Of a stretch of 64,000 bases of DNA, positions 8,308 through 17,072 are shown piece by piece. The stretch comes from Petroclostridium xylanilyticum (GTDB lineage Bacteria > Bacillota > Clostridia > SK-Y3). The number at the start of each line of letters is the position of its first letter. Position 1 is the first letter of the stretch. The notes beneath the pieces are model-generated. The model saw nothing but the letters and a program-made list of their open reading frames with translations, ran no database searches and was not told where the DNA came from. A program made the translations under genes and the position numbers. The stretch is taken from contig NZ_NPML01000013.1 in NCBI RefSeq assembly GCF_002252565.1, forward strand, positions 186,001 through 250,000, given 5' to 3'.

Positions 8308-10026
8308 TTACCTATCAAAAGCACTCATAATATTATTTACAAATTCTTCATTTGATTTAGTTGCCATCAAACGATTGATTAGTGTTTCAGTAACCTCAGC
8401 AGTTCCCTGGTTGCTCATAGCCTTTCTAATCATCCAGATAGTTTCCAGCTCTTTTTGTGAAAGCAGAAGTTCTTCTTTTCTTGTCCCCGACTTATTAATA
8501 TCAATTGCCGGGAAGATCCTCTTCTCAGAAAGACGTCTGTCCAAATGTAGTTCCATGTTGCCTGTGCCTTTAAATTCCTCAAAAATAACATCATCCATTC
8601 TGCTTCCTGTTTCAATAAGAGCTGTAGCAAGTATTGTAAGACTTCCACCATGCTCAATATTTCTTGCTGCACCAAAAAATCTCTTAGGTTTGTGTAATGC
8701 ACCAGGGTCCAGACCACCCGACAGCGTCCTTCCTGTTGGAGGGATGGTTAAATTGTATGCTCTTGCCAACCTCGTGATACTATCAAGCAGTATTACTACA
8801 TCCTTTTTGTGCTCTACTAACCTTTGCGCCCGTTCCAGAACCATTTCAGCAACCTTTATATGATGTTCCGGCACTTCATCAAAAGTGGAGTATATTACTT
8901 CACCTTTAATTGACCGCTGCATATCGGTTACTTCTTCTGGACGTTCATCTATTAATAAGACAATCAATTCAATATCGGGATAATTGATAGAGATACTATT
9001 GGCTATCTTTTTCAAAAGAATTGTTTTTCCTGCTTTTGGTGGAGCCACAATCATTCCTCTTTGACCTTTACCGATAGGTGCAATTAGGTCAATAAGCCTC
9101 ATGGCTAACTCTCTAGGACCGGTTTCCAGTGTAATCCTTTGATCAGGATATATCGGTGTCAAGTTTTCAAAGGGTACTCTCTTAGCTGCAACTTCAGGAG
9201 AATCACCATTTACTGTTTGTACATATAAGAGTGCCTGAAATTTTTCGCCTTCTTTTGGAATTCTGCCTTTACCAATAATTTTATCTCCTGTTTTCAGGTT
9301 GAATCTGCGAATTTGTGATGGAGATACGTAAATATCTTTTGTTCCAGATAGATAGTTATCACTTCTTAAAAATCCATATCCATCGGGAAGTACTTCCAAC
9401 ACTCCTCCCACAGGATCATCACTCTCTATTTTTTCGAAGGCTGCAGGATAATTACTAGGTCTTCTCTGTTCTCTTTGATTTACCTCTGGTTTTTCTTGAG
9501 GCCCTGTCTGTTCTACTTCCTCTGTTTCTTCCTTTTCTCCTTGTATTTCTCCTTCTATCTCTTCTTGTTTTTCTTCAGCCCCTACTACTGTGACATCAGC
9601 TGCAATTTGTGGTTGCTCAGCAGTTTCTTCATTACCAGGAGCTTCCACAATGGATACTTCATTTGTTTTATCCTGGTCTGCATCTTCTTTTGCAATCTCC
9701 ACTTTCTTATCTTCTTTTACAACCTCAGTTTTTTTCTCATCCTCAACCGGTTTATCGGTTAAAATTTCTTCTTTTTTCTTACGGCCCCTTCTTGTTGTCT
9801 TTCTCATCTCTTGTTCACCAACATCAGCTTCTTTACCGGTCTCTTCTATTGTCGGATCTATAAGAGGTTTTTCATCTTTAACTTGTTCGCTATTTTCAGC
9901 ATGCTGTAATATCATTTCTATAAGTTCATCTTTTTTAGCTCTGGAAGTTCCCTTTATACCCATCATTTTAGCAATATATCGTAAATCTTCCAAAGTTTTC
10001 TTTTTCAAGTCAACAGCCTTATCCAT
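8308..10026 (-). CDS. rho: Transcription termination factor Rho
   Basis: Hexameric RNA helicase ending transcription. 572 aa, about 150 longer than the E. coli protein. Residues 1-45 form the N-terminal helical Rho-N domain. Residues about 48-195 are a low-complexity insert rich in E and K, with a basic RRGRKKK patch. The cold-shock RNA-binding domain ([12 protein letters not shown]) begins near 205. The ATPase domain has Walker A PPKAGKT (329-335), Walker [15 protein letters not shown] and an R-finger region. Such disordered inserts are known in Rho of several Clostridia and Actinobacteria. A consensus promoter lies at 10186-10214, giving a leader of about 150 nt. Confidence 0.97.
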   Translation of the reverse strand: MDKAVDLKKKTLEDLRYIAKMMGIKGTSRAKKDELIEMILQHAENSEQVKDEKPLIDPTIEETGKEADVGEQEMRKTTRRGRKKKEEILTDKPVEDEKKTEVVKEDKKVEIAKEDADQDKTNEVSIVEAPGNEETAEQPQIAADVTVVGAEEKQEEIEGEIQGEKEETEEVEQTGPQEKPEVNQREQRRPSNYPAAFEKIESDDPVGGVLEVLPDGYGFLRSDNYLSGTKDIYVSPSQIRRFNLKTGDKIIGKGRIPKEGEKFQALLYVQTVNGDSPEVAAKRVPFENLTPIYPDQRITLETGPRELAMRLIDLIAPIGKGQRGMIVAPPKAGKTILLKKIANSISINYPDIELIVLLIDERPEEVTDMQRSIKGEVIYSTFDEVPEHHIKVAEMVLERAQRLVEHKKDVVILLDSITRLARAYNLTIPPTGRTLSGGLDPGALHKPKRFFGAARNIEHGGSLTILATALIETGSRMDDVIFEEFKGTGNMELHLDRRLSEKRIFPAIDINKSGTRKEELLLSQKELETIWMIRKAMSNQGTAEVTETLINRLMATKSNEEFVNNIMSAFDR

Positions 10027-10109
10027 AATTCACCACCTTATTCTACTATACTGTTATAGTTATAACCAACAAAAGGGAAATCCATACTAAGGAGAGTATA
10101 AAATAAGTA

Positions 10110-10131
10110 AAACCTTCCAGATTGAAGGTTT
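10110..10131 (-). promoter_or_regulatory. Hairpin in the rho leader
   Basis: Eight-bp stem AAACCTTC/GAAGGTTT with a 6-nt loop lies within the presumed rho 5' leader (about 10027-10179). On the minus strand no long T-run follows (TTACTTATTTTATACTC). It could be an attenuation element, since Rho often controls its own synthesis, but this is inference. Confidence 0.4.
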
Positions 10132-10185
10132 AAAACTATTGATTGCACATACTCAGAGAGGATTATAGGTTATACTTTCGAATGA

Positions 10186-10214
10186 ATTATATCATGTATA
10201 TAAAGAGGTGTCAA
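10186..10214 (-). promoter_or_regulatory. Consensus sigma-A promoter of rho
   Basis: On the minus strand, TTGACA (complement of 10209-10214) and TATAAT (complement of 10186-10191) are separated by exactly 17 bp: a perfect consensus. The IS4-type element starts only 12 bp upstream of the -35 box, so the promoter core was left intact. Confidence 0.85.
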
Positions 10215-10226
10215 TACTCTATTGAG

Positions 10227-11725
10227 ATGGACATACCCCATTTTTTTCTTTTAATAAAATTATCCACAAAAAGAAGCTGAAAATGAGAAGTTATCAGGAG
10301 ATTTGAGAAATTTGTCCACAGATTTGTAAAAACACGAGAAAAGCCCCCAAATTTATGGTATTGTTAAGATATCGAAAAAAAAACACATAAACCACATAGA
10401 AAGGGGCTTTCCTACATGTTTGATTATAGCAAAACAGCATATGATTTGAAAAGAAGTATTTGTAATTTTTGTTCCAGATTGGCTCAGGGTCTCCCTGTTC
10501 CCTTTAAGAAATTCTTATCCTGCATGGTCTTTGGCATACTCGCATCCAAGACAGTAATACTGGCTGAAATATCCCGTTCTTTAAATGAGGATATAAAGTT
10601 AAAAAAGACTATAGAACGCCTTTCCCGTAACCTTGAAAAATTCTCCTATACTGATGATGTACTTAAGAACCTCTCTTCTGAAGTTAAAAGGTATATTCAC
10701 CATGATACGCCTATCATTATCGACTTAAGTGATATTGTTAAAAAGTACGGCGTAGTCTTTGAAAATATGGGCAAGATCAGGGATGGAAGCACAAAAGAAA
10801 CCAATATGGACGGGTACTATCTACTTGAAGCACTTATATATAACCACGGAGACAAGCTTCTTGTCCCAATATATTCAGATTTATTCTCTCCAAGTGAACC
10901 GGGATTTAAAAGTGAAAATGAAGAAATCATAAAGTGTTTGGACAAGCTCAGAAGCTTATACGGGACCAAGGGCATTTACACCATGGATAGAGGTATGGAC
11001 AATGTACTGTTCTTTAATTATTTTGAAAACAACTCTCAAAAGTTTGTCATAAGGCTTAAGAAAAACCGCAATGTCATTTTCAAAGGTAAGGAAATAAATA
11101 TTGTCGACCTTGTTAAAAAATATAAGGGTAAATATTCAACAATCATAAAGAAAAAGAACGGTAAGCAAAGAAAAATTCAGTTCGGTTTTCTGCCTATAGA
11201 GTTGCCTGAGATTACTGGCAAAGTATTTAACCTTGTCTTTGTAAGAGGGTATGCCAGAAAAGGGCTTATGCTTTTAACTAACCTTGATATAAAAGATGGT
11301 AAAGACTGTTTAAGACCTATACTTTGCTACATATCCAGATGGAATGTAGAAGAGTTCATAAGATTTAAGAAAAATCAATACAAGCTTGAAGATGTAAGAG
11401 TCCAGTCCTATCAAAGGCTTAAAAACATAAACTTTTTATTAACCATGGCAATGAGCTATATTTCTCTTACTTCAAAATCCATAAGTAGCAGGAAGATGAT
11501 TTTTATTTTGCAGGAGATATCCAAAAGAGTACATGGCATACCACCTTTCCCTTACTACAGTACCGCGGATGGAATTTATGAAGTGCTTAAGAAACACAAA
11601 ACTGGTATTGCTGAATTTTTGAACTATACAAAAAAGAAGCCCAAATCGCAGCAGCTGAGTCTCTTCGAACTCAGATACTGCAAGAGCTTGCTGGTTTCTT
11701 AAATTAAATTTTGGGGTATGTCCAT
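10227..11725 (+). mobile_element. IS4-type insertion sequence, complete (1499 bp)
   Basis: A single transposase gene is bounded by 14-bp perfect inverted repeats ATGGACATACCCCA (10227-10240) and its complement (11712-11725). The flanks are a perfect 9-bp target duplication TCTATTGAG at 10218-10226 and 11726-11734. The right-hand duplication overlaps by 4 bp the target duplication of the neighbouring ISLre2 copy. All features of a recent, intact insertion are present. Confidence 0.9.
10416..11702 (+). CDS. IS4-superfamily DDE transposase
   Basis: 428-aa transposase of the IS4-like DDE fold. Candidate catalytic residues: D103 in IIIDLSD, D191 in YTMDRGMDN, and E312/E313 in RWNVEEFIRFKKNQYKLE. 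That last segment resembles the Y-(2)-R-(3)-E-(6)-K signature of IS4 elements with substitutions. The gene is intact and lies inside a complete element with inverted repeats and target duplications. The exact IS subgroup would need a database comparison. Confidence 0.88.
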   Translation: MFDYSKTAYDLKRSICNFCSRLAQGLPVPFKKFLSCMVFGILASKTVILAEISRSLNEDIKLKKTIERLSRNLEKFSYTDDVLKNLSSEVKRYIHHDTPIIIDLSDIVKKYGVVFENMGKIRDGSTKETNMDGYYLLEALIYNHGDKLLVPIYSDLFSPSEPGFKSENEEIIKCLDKLRSLYGTKGIYTMDRGMDNVLFFNYFENNSQKFVIRLKKNRNVIFKGKEINIVDLVKKYKGKYSTIIKKKNGKQRKIQFGFLPIELPEITGKVFNLVFVRGYARKGLMLLTNLDIKDGKDCLRPILCYISRWNVEEFIRFKKNQYKLEDVRVQSYQRLKNINFLLTMAMSYISLTSKSISSRKMIFILQEISKRVHGIPPFPYYSTADGIYEVLKKHKTGIAEFLNYTKKKPKSQQLSLFELRYCKSLLVS

Positions 11726-11739
11726 TCTATTGAGAGCTA

Positions 11740-13375
11740 GGGTGCATAAATTATATATGACCCATTATCTGAAAAATTACCGTCTAGTTTACAGTAGAAG
11801 ATACTTTTTCACATATGTGATAAATCTTCCAGTAAAAATGGGTATAGTTACCCGATTGTTATATACATTTTTTTACATGGATATTATTTCATACTATTCG
11901 TTCACTACTTTTACAACGTCATCCCATTTGTGACTTTCATACTTTGCACGTAATGCAGCTATATACTGTCCACCATTGATACTCCAACGCATTCCCGCCT
12001 GTTTCATCCTTTGTCCAATCACCATTTTGTTACCACTTTCTATCGCTCCGCTGCCTATATAATAGCCTTTTTCTTTAAAAGTTTTATAGCGTATTCGCTC
12101 TCGGTTGTTTTCCATATATGTTGGAAGATTTACTACATTGTCTGGTAACTTTTTAATCTTAACCTTGTTTACAATTTTAATTGCTTCTTCAATTTCATCA
12201 TTGTTTACTCTATCCATTACTTCTTTTACCCACCTTTTACGGTTTATCTCATCTTCAGGATATAGTATTTTTGCATACTGATGAACATTCTCACTTAAGT
12301 GATAGTAGTCAAGTATCCTTACTGCATCCGGAAATAATTCGTCGCACATGTTCCATATCCACTGTGCTCCATCTCCTATGACAACTACTTCTTTTAGTTT
12401 ACCGTAACCTGCTCTGGCGGCTGCTGCAAATATTGCCTTTTTAAATTCTGTGACGCTTCCAAAATATGATACATATTCCTTTTTTACAATTTTGATATTA
12501 TCTTCTCCGCGCTTAATTACATCCTTATCAGTAAACACCAACCCTAACTTCATTTCACGCCAAGTCGTACCGTTTTGCTCTATCCTTGTATTTAACTGCA
12601 TTCCATCGGTAAATATATATAGCTTCCCGTCTTTTCGCTTAGCCGGTGGTAGTTCTGGTGCTGCTATTTCCGGTTTTTCATAAGCTTGTTGTGCTTTTTC
12701 CATCTCTTTTTCAAATACTTTTTTACCAATTTCTTCAGATACAATCTGTATTTGGGTTGGACTTACCTCTACTTTTAATAGCTTTTTCAAAACTTCCGAT
12801 GCTCTTTCAAAAGATGGAAGCAGTTGTGCTACATAGGTTATCACTTCTACCATTGCCTTTGTAATCCGATGCTTATCATCAATTTCAATAAGTTTATCAA
12901 TAACACCATAGCCCTTATGACATCTCCTGCAATGAACAATATCTCGTGTAACTGGGATGTGCCCAAACATTGATAATATATTGGTTTGTGAATTTTTCTT
13001 TACTGTCATCAGTTTCTTTCCGCAGCTGCAATATTCATCAACTTTAGTTACTACAATATTGGTAAGTAACGCCCCTGCCATACATAGTATCAATTGCGTT
13101 ACTGCTTTAATTGTTGCGCCTACCATCTTCTCAATACTATTGATGGTTAGCTGTCCCTCGTGCTCTTTTTTTATTGCTTCCTCAACAAAATTCCTTAAAA
13201 TACCTTCGACTTTTATGAGATTTTGTGTTAAAATCTCATTGGTATTTTTGATCATAGTCTAAGACACCCCTTTTTAAAATTTAATTTACATGGGTATCTT
13301 AGACTATTTTTTTGTCTCTTTTCAAATGAAATTCTTTCCTTGGAATATTATTCATCAACTAAATTAAATGCACCC
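11740..13375 (-). mobile_element. ISLre2-family insertion sequence, copy 1 (1636 bp)
   Basis: Ends are GGGTGCAT (11740) and ATGCACCC (13375). A perfect 9-bp duplication TGAGAGCTA lies at 11731-11739 and 13376-13384. The single gene is intact. The right end abuts MITE-like element A. Same length as copy 2; the few differences I noticed by eye include C/A near 11853 versus 15270, G/A near 12209 versus 15626, and M/I at codon 83. Confidence 0.92.
11894..13255 (-). CDS. ISLre2 family (UPF0236) transposase, copy 1
   Basis: 453-aa transposase. Two cysteine pairs (C76/C78 and C109/C112) suggest an N-terminal zinc-binding domain. Likely acidic catalytic residues: D217 in IFTDGMQ, D295 in VVIGDGAQWIWN, and E406 in GSGAIESGNK. 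These motifs and the RILDYYHLSENVHQY segment are those of the UPF0236/ISLre2 family. The gene is intact and differs from copy 2 by M83 (isoleucine there). Many shadow frames lie opposite it and are not genes. Confidence 0.93.
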   Translation of the reverse strand: MIKNTNEILTQNLIKVEGILRNFVEEAIKKEHEGQLTINSIEKMVGATIKAVTQLILCMAGALLTNIVVTKVDEYCSCGKKLMTVKKNSQTNILSMFGHIPVTRDIVHCRRCHKGYGVIDKLIEIDDKHRITKAMVEVITYVAQLLPSFERASEVLKKLLKVEVSPTQIQIVSEEIGKKVFEKEMEKAQQAYEKPEIAAPELPPAKRKDGKLYIFTDGMQLNTRIEQNGTTWREMKLGLVFTDKDVIKRGEDNIKIVKKEYVSYFGSVTEFKKAIFAAAARAGYGKLKEVVVIGDGAQWIWNMCDELFPDAVRILDYYHLSENVHQYAKILYPEDEINRKRWVKEVMDRVNNDEIEEAIKIVNKVKIKKLPDNVVNLPTYMENNRERIRYKTFKEKGYYIGSGAIESGNKMVIGQRMKQAGMRWSINGGQYIAALRAKYESHKWDDVVKVVNE

Positions 13376-13383
13376 TGAGAGCT

Positions 13384-13478
13384 ATGTGCATATTTTTTAG
13401 TTGATGAATATTATGGAAAGAGCGTTGCGGAAAGGCTTAGGCCTGGAATAATATTCATCAACTAAAATCAAATCACCC
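13384..13478 (+). mobile_element. MITE-like element A, ISLre2-related
   Basis: A 95-bp non-coding element. The inner inverted repeat is TAGTTGATGAATATTAT (13398-13414) and its exact complement (13448-13464). The 9-bp sequence TTGAGAGCT occurs just right of it (13479-13487) and, on the other side of ISLre2 copy 1, at 11730-11738. This is the pair expected if element A was inserted first and ISLre2 then entered its left edge. The interior shares GTTGCGGAAAGG with elements B and C. Confidence 0.7.
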
Positions 13479-13522
13479 TTGAGAGCTTAAAACTAAAAAA
13501 TTAAAAGTCTATAACTTTTGAT

Positions 13523-13570
13523 AAGTTCACGATTCACACATAATTGATATAACTGTGAACCATAAACTTA
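13523..13570. repeat. Short inverted heptamer array, GTTCACR family
   Basis: AAGTTCACGATTCACA and, inverted, ACTGTGAACCATAAACTT form a hairpin just downstream of corA. It is a shorter and more decayed member of the GTTCACR heptamer family. It may act as a transcription end for corA, although no T-tract is evident. Confidence 0.6.
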
Positions 13571-13578
13571 TTTAAAAT

Positions 13579-14511
13579 TTAAAACATTTTTCTTTTTATT
13601 AGCGCATAAGTGGCAGCTGTTGTTACAATAAGCGACAAGACTAATGTAAATATAAACGCATAAGGTGATTCCTGCAGCGGCAGCTTTACATTCATACCAT
13701 AGAAGCTTGCCACCATCGTCGGCAGTGATAAAACAATGGTTACTGATGTTAAAAATTTCATCACAATATTTAAATTATTGGATATCACTGAAGCAAAAGC
13801 ATCCATTGTACCACTCAATATACTGCTGTATATATTGGACATCTCTATGGCTTGCTTGTTTTCTATCAATACATCTTCCAACAAATCCTGATCTTCCTCA
13901 TAAAGCTTTATTGTTCTACCACGTAAAATCTTCTCCATCGTAATTTCATTTGCTTTTAAGGACGTAGAAAAATAAACCAAGCTCTTTTCGAGATCCAACA
14001 GTTGAATTAACTCTTTATTCTTCATAGACTGATGAAGCTGTTTTTCAACCTCATTGCTTATTCTGTCAATTTGTTTTAAGTATTGCAAAAATCGTGTTGC
14101 AACTTTAAAAAGAATTTGAAGTATAAACCTTGTTTTCATGTGTGTAAATACAGACTTAACATTTCCATCGGAGAACTCCTTTATCACAGAATTCTCTTTT
14201 AAACATACTGTAATAAGGTTCTTTTCGGTAATAATAATACCAAGTGGTATTGTCGAAAATATTAGTGCATCCTGATCTTTTTCAGCCAGCGGAACGTCGA
14301 TAATAATAAGTGTCTGATTATCTTCACTTTCAATACGTGATGTTTCCTCATCGTCAAGTGCAGCTCTTAAAAATCCTGCATCTACATTAAGTGTCTGGAT
14401 AACCATATCTATTTCATTTTCTGCAGGTGCAATTAAATTAATCCAGCATCCATCTTCAATATTATTTACTTTTTGAATTTTTCCATCAATAGTCTTATAT
14501 ATACATAACAT
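13579..14511 (-). CDS. corA: CorA family magnesium transporter
   Basis: Divalent-cation channel of the inner membrane, 310 aa. A cytoplasmic N-terminal alpha/beta domain and a long helical stalk precede two C-terminal membrane segments (about 252-270 and 282-303). The signature GMN lies between them at residues 272-274 (FYGMNV). Start ATG has GGGAGGAG upstream. An M-box Mg2+ riboswitch precedes it on the same strand, which independently supports magnesium as the substrate. About 360 nt separate the riboswitch terminator from the start codon, an unusually long distance. Confidence 0.93.
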   Translation of the reverse strand: MLCIYKTIDGKIQKVNNIEDGCWINLIAPAENEIDMVIQTLNVDAGFLRAALDDEETSRIESEDNQTLIIIDVPLAEKDQDALIFSTIPLGIIITEKNLITVCLKENSVIKEFSDGNVKSVFTHMKTRFILQILFKVATRFLQYLKQIDRISNEVEKQLHQSMKNKELIQLLDLEKSLVYFSTSLKANEITMEKILRGRTIKLYEEDQDLLEDVLIENKQAIEMSNIYSSILSGTMDAFASVISNNLNIVMKFLTSVTIVLSLPTMVASFYGMNVKLPLQESPYAFIFTLVLSLIVTTAATYALIKRKMF

Positions 14512-14874
14512 CTTAGCTCCTCCCTTGTCATTTCATAATTGCACTCCAAATGCACATTAAAACGCAAGAGTAGCTTTTGACATTATACTTTATCAGCATA
14601 GAAATGTTCCATTAATTTTGAATCATATTTATTGTGTTTGATGTCAAAAGATACTCTACACGTAATATGTTATTGCAAGAAAGCATATTACATATTCCCT
14701 TCTTATCCCTAAGAATATTATTAGCTATTAATTTGGAATTCGTATGAGGGTCCGCATCCACTTGACATCACCACCATTCTTTTATTAAGAATTAAGAATG
14801 AAGAATATGCAGCTAATCTTAAGATTAATATCCCTAAACTTCTCCATTCAAAATTCCCCACATAATAATTGCAT
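14512..14874 (-). other. Long leader between M-box terminator and corA
   Basis: 363 bp without a sizeable gene. It holds a long inverted repeat, AGAGTAGCTTTTGACAT (14567-14583) with 14641-14657 (one mismatch), and a second 8-bp hairpin GTAATATG/CATATTAC (14662-14669, 14684-14691). A 15-codon frame reading MSSGCGPSYEFQINS on the minus strand (starting near 14765) follows GGTGGTG, which could be a weak ribosome site. A decayed ATTAAGA-type heptamer stretch lies near 14783-14808. No function can be assigned. Confidence 0.45.
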
Positions 14875-15092
14875 TAAAAAAATCCTTCAACAAACGAAGG
14901 ATCTTATATTAGCAAGCATAATAAAGTATCTCCCCATTCGTTGAGCTTTGGCACTATATAGCATAGAGTAACAACTCAACTGCATTAAGTAAAACCTTAA
15001 TTCGGTAGTACCTGTTGACCCATTGGCATCTTTCGATGTTTCCGGGCAGCAGCATATATCTATATAGGAGCCTCACCTAACAAGAGAATATT
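14875..15092 (-). ncRNA. M-box (ykoK) magnesium riboswitch with terminator
   Basis: Read on the minus strand, the conserved M-box core is present in order: TTAGGTGAGGCTCC, then GCTGCTGCCC, GAAAGATGCCAATGGGTCAAC and AGGTACTACC. The closing helix uses TATTCTC near 15088 and GAGATA near 14930. A terminator follows: stem ATCCTTC/GAAGGAT (14882-14902) with a T-run. In the M-box class, high Mg2+ favours the terminator and shuts off uptake genes, so corA is the expected target. A sigma-A promoter lies just upstream. Confidence 0.93.
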
Positions 15093-15111
15093 CATTTTCT
15101 AATCCAGAATT

Positions 15112-15139
15112 ATTATATCACATCTATGTAAATTTGCAA
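15112..15139 (-). promoter_or_regulatory. Sigma-A promoter of the M-box/corA unit
   Basis: On the minus strand TTGCAA (15134-15139) and TATAAT (complement of 15112-15117) have a 16-bp spacer, about 20 bp ahead of the riboswitch 5' end. ISLre2 copy 2 begins 18 bp upstream of the -35 box. Confidence 0.72.
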
Positions 15140-15156
15140 GAAGCAAATTTTATACG

Positions 15157-16792
15157 GGGTGCATAAATTATATATGACCCATTATCTGAAAAATTACCGT
15201 CTAGTTTACAGTAGAAGATACTTTTTCACATATGTGATAAATCTTCCAGTAAAAATGGGTATAGTTACCCAATTGTTATATACATTTTTTTACATGGATA
15301 TTATTTCATACTATTCGTTCACTACTTTTACAACGTCATCCCATTTGTGACTTTCATACTTTGCACGTAATGCAGCTATATACTGTCCACCATTGATACT
15401 CCAACGCATTCCCGCCTGTTTCATCCTTTGTCCAATCACCATTTTGTTACCACTTTCTATCGCTCCGCTGCCTATATAATAGCCTTTTTCTTTAAAAGTT
15501 TTATAGCGTATTCGCTCTCGGTTGTTTTCCATATATGTTGGAAGATTTACTACATTGTCTGGTAACTTTTTAATCTTAACCTTGTTTACAATTTTAATTG
15601 CTTCTTCAATTTCATCATTATTTACTCTATCCATTACTTCTTTTACCCACCTTTTACGGTTTATCTCATCTTCAGGATATAGTATTTTTGCATACTGATG
15701 AACATTCTCACTTAAGTGATAGTAGTCAAGTATCCTTACTGCATCCGGAAATAATTCGTCGCACATGTTCCATATCCACTGTGCTCCATCTCCTATGACA
15801 ACTACTTCTTTTAGTTTACCGTAACCTGCTCTGGCGGCTGCTGCAAATATTGCCTTTTTAAATTCTGTGACGCTTCCAAAATATGATACATATTCCTTTT
15901 TTACAATTTTGATATTATCTTCTCCGCGCTTAATTACATCCTTATCAGTAAACACCAACCCTAACTTCATTTCACGCCAAGTCGTACCGTTTTGCTCTAT
16001 CCTTGTATTTAACTGCATTCCATCGGTAAATATATATAGCTTCCCGTCTTTTCGCTTAGCCGGTGGTAGTTCTGGTGCTGCTATTTCCGGTTTTTCATAA
16101 GCTTGTTGTGCTTTTTCCATCTCTTTTTCAAATACTTTTTTACCAATTTCTTCAGATACAATCTGTATTTGGGTTGGACTTACCTCTACTTTTAATAGCT
16201 TTTTCAAAACTTCCGATGCTCTTTCAAAAGATGGAAGCAGTTGTGCTACATAGGTTATCACTTCTACCATTGCCTTTGTAATCCGATGCTTATCATCAAT
16301 TTCAATAAGTTTATCAATAACACCATAGCCCTTATGACATCTCCTGCAATGAACAATATCTCGTGTAACTGGGATGTGCCCAAACATTGATAATATATTG
16401 GTTTGTGAATTTTTCTTTACTGTGATCAGTTTCTTTCCGCAGCTGCAATATTCATCAACTTTAGTTACTACAATATTGGTAAGTAACGCCCCTGCCATAC
16501 ATAGTATCAATTGCGTTACTGCTTTAATTGTTGCGCCTACCATCTTCTCAATACTATTGATGGTTAGCTGTCCCTCGTGCTCTTTTTTTATTGCTTCCTC
16601 AACAAAATTCCTTAAAATACCTTCGACTTTTATGAGATTTTGTGTTAAAATCTCATTGGTATTTTTGATCATAGTCTAAGACACCCCTTTTTAAAATTTA
16701 ATTTACATGGGTATCTTAGACTATTTTTTTGTCTCTTTTCAAATGAAATTCTTTCCTTGGAATATTATTCATCAACTAAATTAAATGCACCC
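15157..16792 (-). mobile_element. ISLre2-family insertion sequence, copy 2 (1636 bp)
   Basis: Ends GGGTGCAT (15157) and ATGCACCC (16792). A perfect 9-bp duplication TTTTATACG lies at 15148-15156 and 16793-16801. Same length and orientation as copy 1, and almost identical to it. Its right end abuts MITE-like element B, just as copy 1 abuts element A. Near-identity of the copies indicates recent transposition. Confidence 0.92.
15311..16672 (-). CDS. ISLre2 family (UPF0236) transposase, copy 2
   Basis: 453-aa intact transposase, identical to copy 1 except I83 in place of M83 in the translations compared. The same cysteine pairs and acidic residues (D217, D295, E406) are present. It lies between the M-box/corA unit and ilvB, inside an element with clean ends and target duplication, so both copies may still be active. 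Confidence 0.93.
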   Translation of the reverse strand: MIKNTNEILTQNLIKVEGILRNFVEEAIKKEHEGQLTINSIEKMVGATIKAVTQLILCMAGALLTNIVVTKVDEYCSCGKKLITVKKNSQTNILSMFGHIPVTRDIVHCRRCHKGYGVIDKLIEIDDKHRITKAMVEVITYVAQLLPSFERASEVLKKLLKVEVSPTQIQIVSEEIGKKVFEKEMEKAQQAYEKPEIAAPELPPAKRKDGKLYIFTDGMQLNTRIEQNGTTWREMKLGLVFTDKDVIKRGEDNIKIVKKEYVSYFGSVTEFKKAIFAAAARAGYGKLKEVVVIGDGAQWIWNMCDELFPDAVRILDYYHLSENVHQYAKILYPEDEINRKRWVKEVMDRVNNDEIEEAIKIVNKVKIKKLPDNVVNLPTYMENNRERIRYKTFKEKGYYIGSGAIESGNKMVIGQRMKQAGMRWSINGGQYIAALRAKYESHKWDDVVKVVNE

Positions 16793-16800
16793 TTTTATAC

Positions 16801-17042
16801 GGCATTTAATATTTTTTGAAGAATATTATGGGAAGAACGTTGCGGAAAGGATTAGAGCCTGTTAACGCAGCGGAGGAAAAGCCGCATCACTTGCTTGAGC
16901 GACAGCGAGTTTGATGCCTTTATTGGGGACATTCCTCGACGAAGGAGAGGTGTGTCCCCTGACCTTAGACGCAAGTTTACAGGCTCTTAGCCTTGTAGCT
17001 TAAGTGTAGGAATAATATTCTTCAAAAATAAAATATATACCC
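16801..17042 (+). mobile_element. MITE-like element B, ISLre2-related
   Basis: A 242-bp non-coding element with inner inverted repeats TTTTGAAGAATATTAT (16814-16829) and its complement (17012-17027). The outer right end is TATATACCC. Right flank ATTTTATAT (17043-17051) nearly repeats ATTTTATAC (15147-15155) left of ISLre2 copy 2, as expected for a duplication split by that IS. Internally it shares a 60-bp block with element C and carries a GGGGACA/TGTCCCC hairpin. No open frame. Confidence 0.68.
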
Positions 17043-17072
17043 ATTTTATATTTGATATCTTTTATTTGTATC

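Noticed and set aside
8228-10090. Long plus-strand frames opposite rho (up to 211 aa)
   Set aside because: They are shadows of the rho gene; their Ser/Phe-rich composition comes from the complement of Glu/Lys codons.
12181-13262. Repeated plus-strand frames in both ISLre2 elements
   Set aside because: They occur in both copies only because the DNA is duplicated. They are antisense to the transposase.
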